The notes under the pieces were generated by a model. That model worked only from the letters and a program-made list of their open reading frames with translations, was not told the origin of the DNA and did not search any database. Of a DNA stretch of 64,000 nucleotides, positions 61,916 through 64,000 are shown piece by piece. Location: NCBI RefSeq assembly GCF_041381155.1, contig NC_091136.1:49032284-49096283 (forward strand). The letters run 5' to 3'. This stretch comes from Argopecten irradians. Its lineage: Eukaryota; Mollusca; Bivalvia; Pectinida; Pectinidae. Each line of letters begins with the position of its first letter. Position 1 is the stretch's first letter. The position numbers were made by a program, and so were the translations under genes.

Positions 61916-64000
61916 CCCAATAAATATTTCAGTAATGTTTCTATTGATCACAGTTTAAGTGCAGTGGAAATCACAGAAAATTTATCCTTACATACAAAAT
62001 ATTTCAAAAAGGTCCACACATGATTCCATATCTTGAAACAGTTCTCCTGCTGTGTTTGTCCATCAGTTCTCCTGCAGTATTTGTCTATCAATGATGGGAG
62101 CAGGTCAGTGTTCACCCATTATTGACATTCTAACAGTTCCTCGTATCACTCCTACACCAATATCAGTGATGTTGTTGGAAATCTGAGAACTGTCACATTA
62201 TACGATGGTATAAACGTATATGTATTGTGAGATCCGATTATCCTGCTCCTGTATCCGCCTCTCTCGCTGTCACTCAGCTTGCCACCTACACACCTAGCGC
62301 TGTGTAGATATTATATACTATCATCCATCATTTACCTGATGGCTACCTGTTTGTCCCCTACCTGTACAGCCTGACAGCATGCTCGTCAGTAGTATCTGTC
62401 ATTTATAGGGTCAAGCTTGGACTATTTGCACCAGAACATCATAATACAGTGATTTATTTCATTATCGTCTATAATAATATAGCTTCAATAGCCAGAACGG
62501 TATCAATATATTCCTGGTACTAGTCAGACACGATGATATACACAGGTGTGCCTACTCCATCGTATGTCCTCTGTATATATCTCCTGCATATTGTTTTGTA
62601 AAATATGTTTAAATGTTCATTTAATACTTAATTAAACATGTATCCAGTACATTAACCTCTTTGAGTACCAGTAGCAATTAAACATTTTGACACAACTTTA
62701 CCCTCCCTCAATATTCACTATATGTTGGTGACTCGTTTCTTTTCACATTTCTTGGTCTAATTTCAACTTCATTTTTCCTTTGAATTAAACAAAATTCCAT
62801 AGCTTTGATATTTTCCTTACTGATATATCCCTATTTCCAACAAGACAATTCTACAATTCAGATTGCAACACTTAGTAAGAAATTAATAAATAACAATACC
62901 TAATAATAAAGTATATGTAGCTACCTTAGGTGAATCTGTGACATAAATGCTGGTAGAAAGTTTCAACTACATGCTGGAGTTGAATATTCATTCCTTAATC
63001 TTTAAACCTTTACTTTAGGTGAATTTCACTGTCTTGCTTTTACTACCCAAGTATAAGGAGTCACTGATAGATAAACTCAACAGAAAACATAAGATTATCA
63101 AGTTGACAGACATAAGTAAGCAGGGGTTTCATACATTGCAATATAAGTTTACGCATATATGAGTTCAAAAGGGCAAAGGACTTAAGATTTAAATGTGAAC
63201 AAATCATAGTAACTGATACATGGATGTATGATGTCCTGAATTTGGTTCACAAGATAACCTTAGTTAACTTAATTATTGAATGATAAAAATCCACAGCTGA
63301 TTGATTACTACTAATTTAATCTAACGACAGAGTGACAATATCTAATACAGTATAAAGAATATCTATAGGCTTCTAATTTGAATACCTATTTATATCTCCC
63401 TCTATCCTGATTCAATATCTGCCCTATACAAGTCTCTGTTGTGACCCATCTTTAATTTCCCTGATTTAGTATTGATTGCATTATGTAAGGTTTTAGCTTT
63501 AAAGTTCATATCAGGTCAGTTTCCATCTACACCAAAGAAATACCTGGTATATACACCTACAAGTTGATGCCTACTTGGCAAAACTCTTACCTCAGCATGC
63601 CATATAAGTATATACACTGTGGACAAAATTGCTTGTTACATTAACTTCATTTTGTTCAACATTGCGGCCAAAATAATGATGTTACATCTGCCCTAGAATA
63701 AAACCATAGGAACCTCTAACATGACTATAATTTGGACGAGTTCTAGGACAACGTTTGTCATCCCATCAGACATGGGCTTATTGCCAGCCCCAGTAGTTTG
63801 TTTTATTGAATCATAGCAATCAGAGGTACAAACTTCTGGGTTTGTTTGATTTTGACAGATTATAGGAGATGCTGCATCTTTACAAGAAAGGAAAAATCAG
63901 ACAATATTGTAAGACATCAGAAGGGTACTGGAGTAAGTTATAGCAATGCTACATCCAGAATGAATTCTGTATGCTATGATGAATGTTTGATATGTCCACC
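61916..64000. other. Upstream flank of the kinase first exon, no gene recognised
   Basis: AT-rich sequence without supported exons. It could be the promoter of the MPSVYYQ isoform or an intron of a longer isoform beginning beyond position 64000. A short direct repeat (CAGTTCTCCTGCNGTNTTTGTC) occurs at 62038-62088. Confidence 0.45.

Noticed and set aside
61916..61951. Extension of the kinase first exon to an upstream start at 61951
   Set aside because: The codon there is GTG, not ATG, and an in-frame TAA lies two codons upstream.

Overview
This is nuclear DNA from an animal, most likely a bivalve mollusc. The evidence is AT-rich sequence, long GT-AG introns with short phase-matched exons, metazoan gene families, and a dense load of tRNA-derived SINEs, foldback MITEs and Helitron-like elements with internal ~150 bp tandem repeats of the kind described in bivalves (pearl/HINE type). 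There are no prokaryotic operons. I rebuilt four protein-coding genes exon by exon; in each, the reading phase is kept across every junction.

Layout: (1) 200-6097, minus strand: ERLEC1, an ER lectin of the glycoprotein degradation pathway, 10 exons with the 3' end outside the window. (2) 6098-6457: a ~360 bp head-to-head intergenic region, probably a bidirectional promoter, with a YY1-type motif. (3) 6458-21935, plus strand: TMEM87A/B-type GOLD-domain seven-pass Golgi membrane protein, 21 exons, 623 aa. Intron 5 holds a ~2.6 kb 42-bp minisatellite and intron 14 is a minor-class (U12) AT-AC intron. A probable long 3' UTR runs to ~25.43 kb. (4) 25.4-34.9 kb: gene-poor and rich in transposable elements (foldbacks, a SINE, an 8-bp-TSD MITE, two Helitron-like elements). 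(5) 34982-47277, minus strand: a secreted ADAMTS-type zinc metalloprotease, 25 exons, ~1000 aa, ending in two ShKT domains. (6) 48998-50310: a Helitron-like element with about eight ~156 bp repeats. (7) 53818-61915, minus strand: inositol-trisphosphate 3-kinase, 8 exons, 362 aa in the modelled isoform, with a second U12-type intron (GT-AG). A possible alternative first exon lies at ~59.8 kb.

The genes do not form a pathway. ERLEC1 and TMEM87A are both secretory-pathway housekeeping genes that probably share a promoter; the ADAMTS and the kinase are independent. I saw no novel enzyme system. The most notable items are the two minor-spliceosome introns, the ShKT-tailed ADAMTS, the Helitron-like families sharing a hairpin-plus-CTAA terminus, and the phase-preserving intronic minisatellite. 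Everything was read by eye, without database searches; exon boundaries rest on splice motifs, phase and family resemblance.
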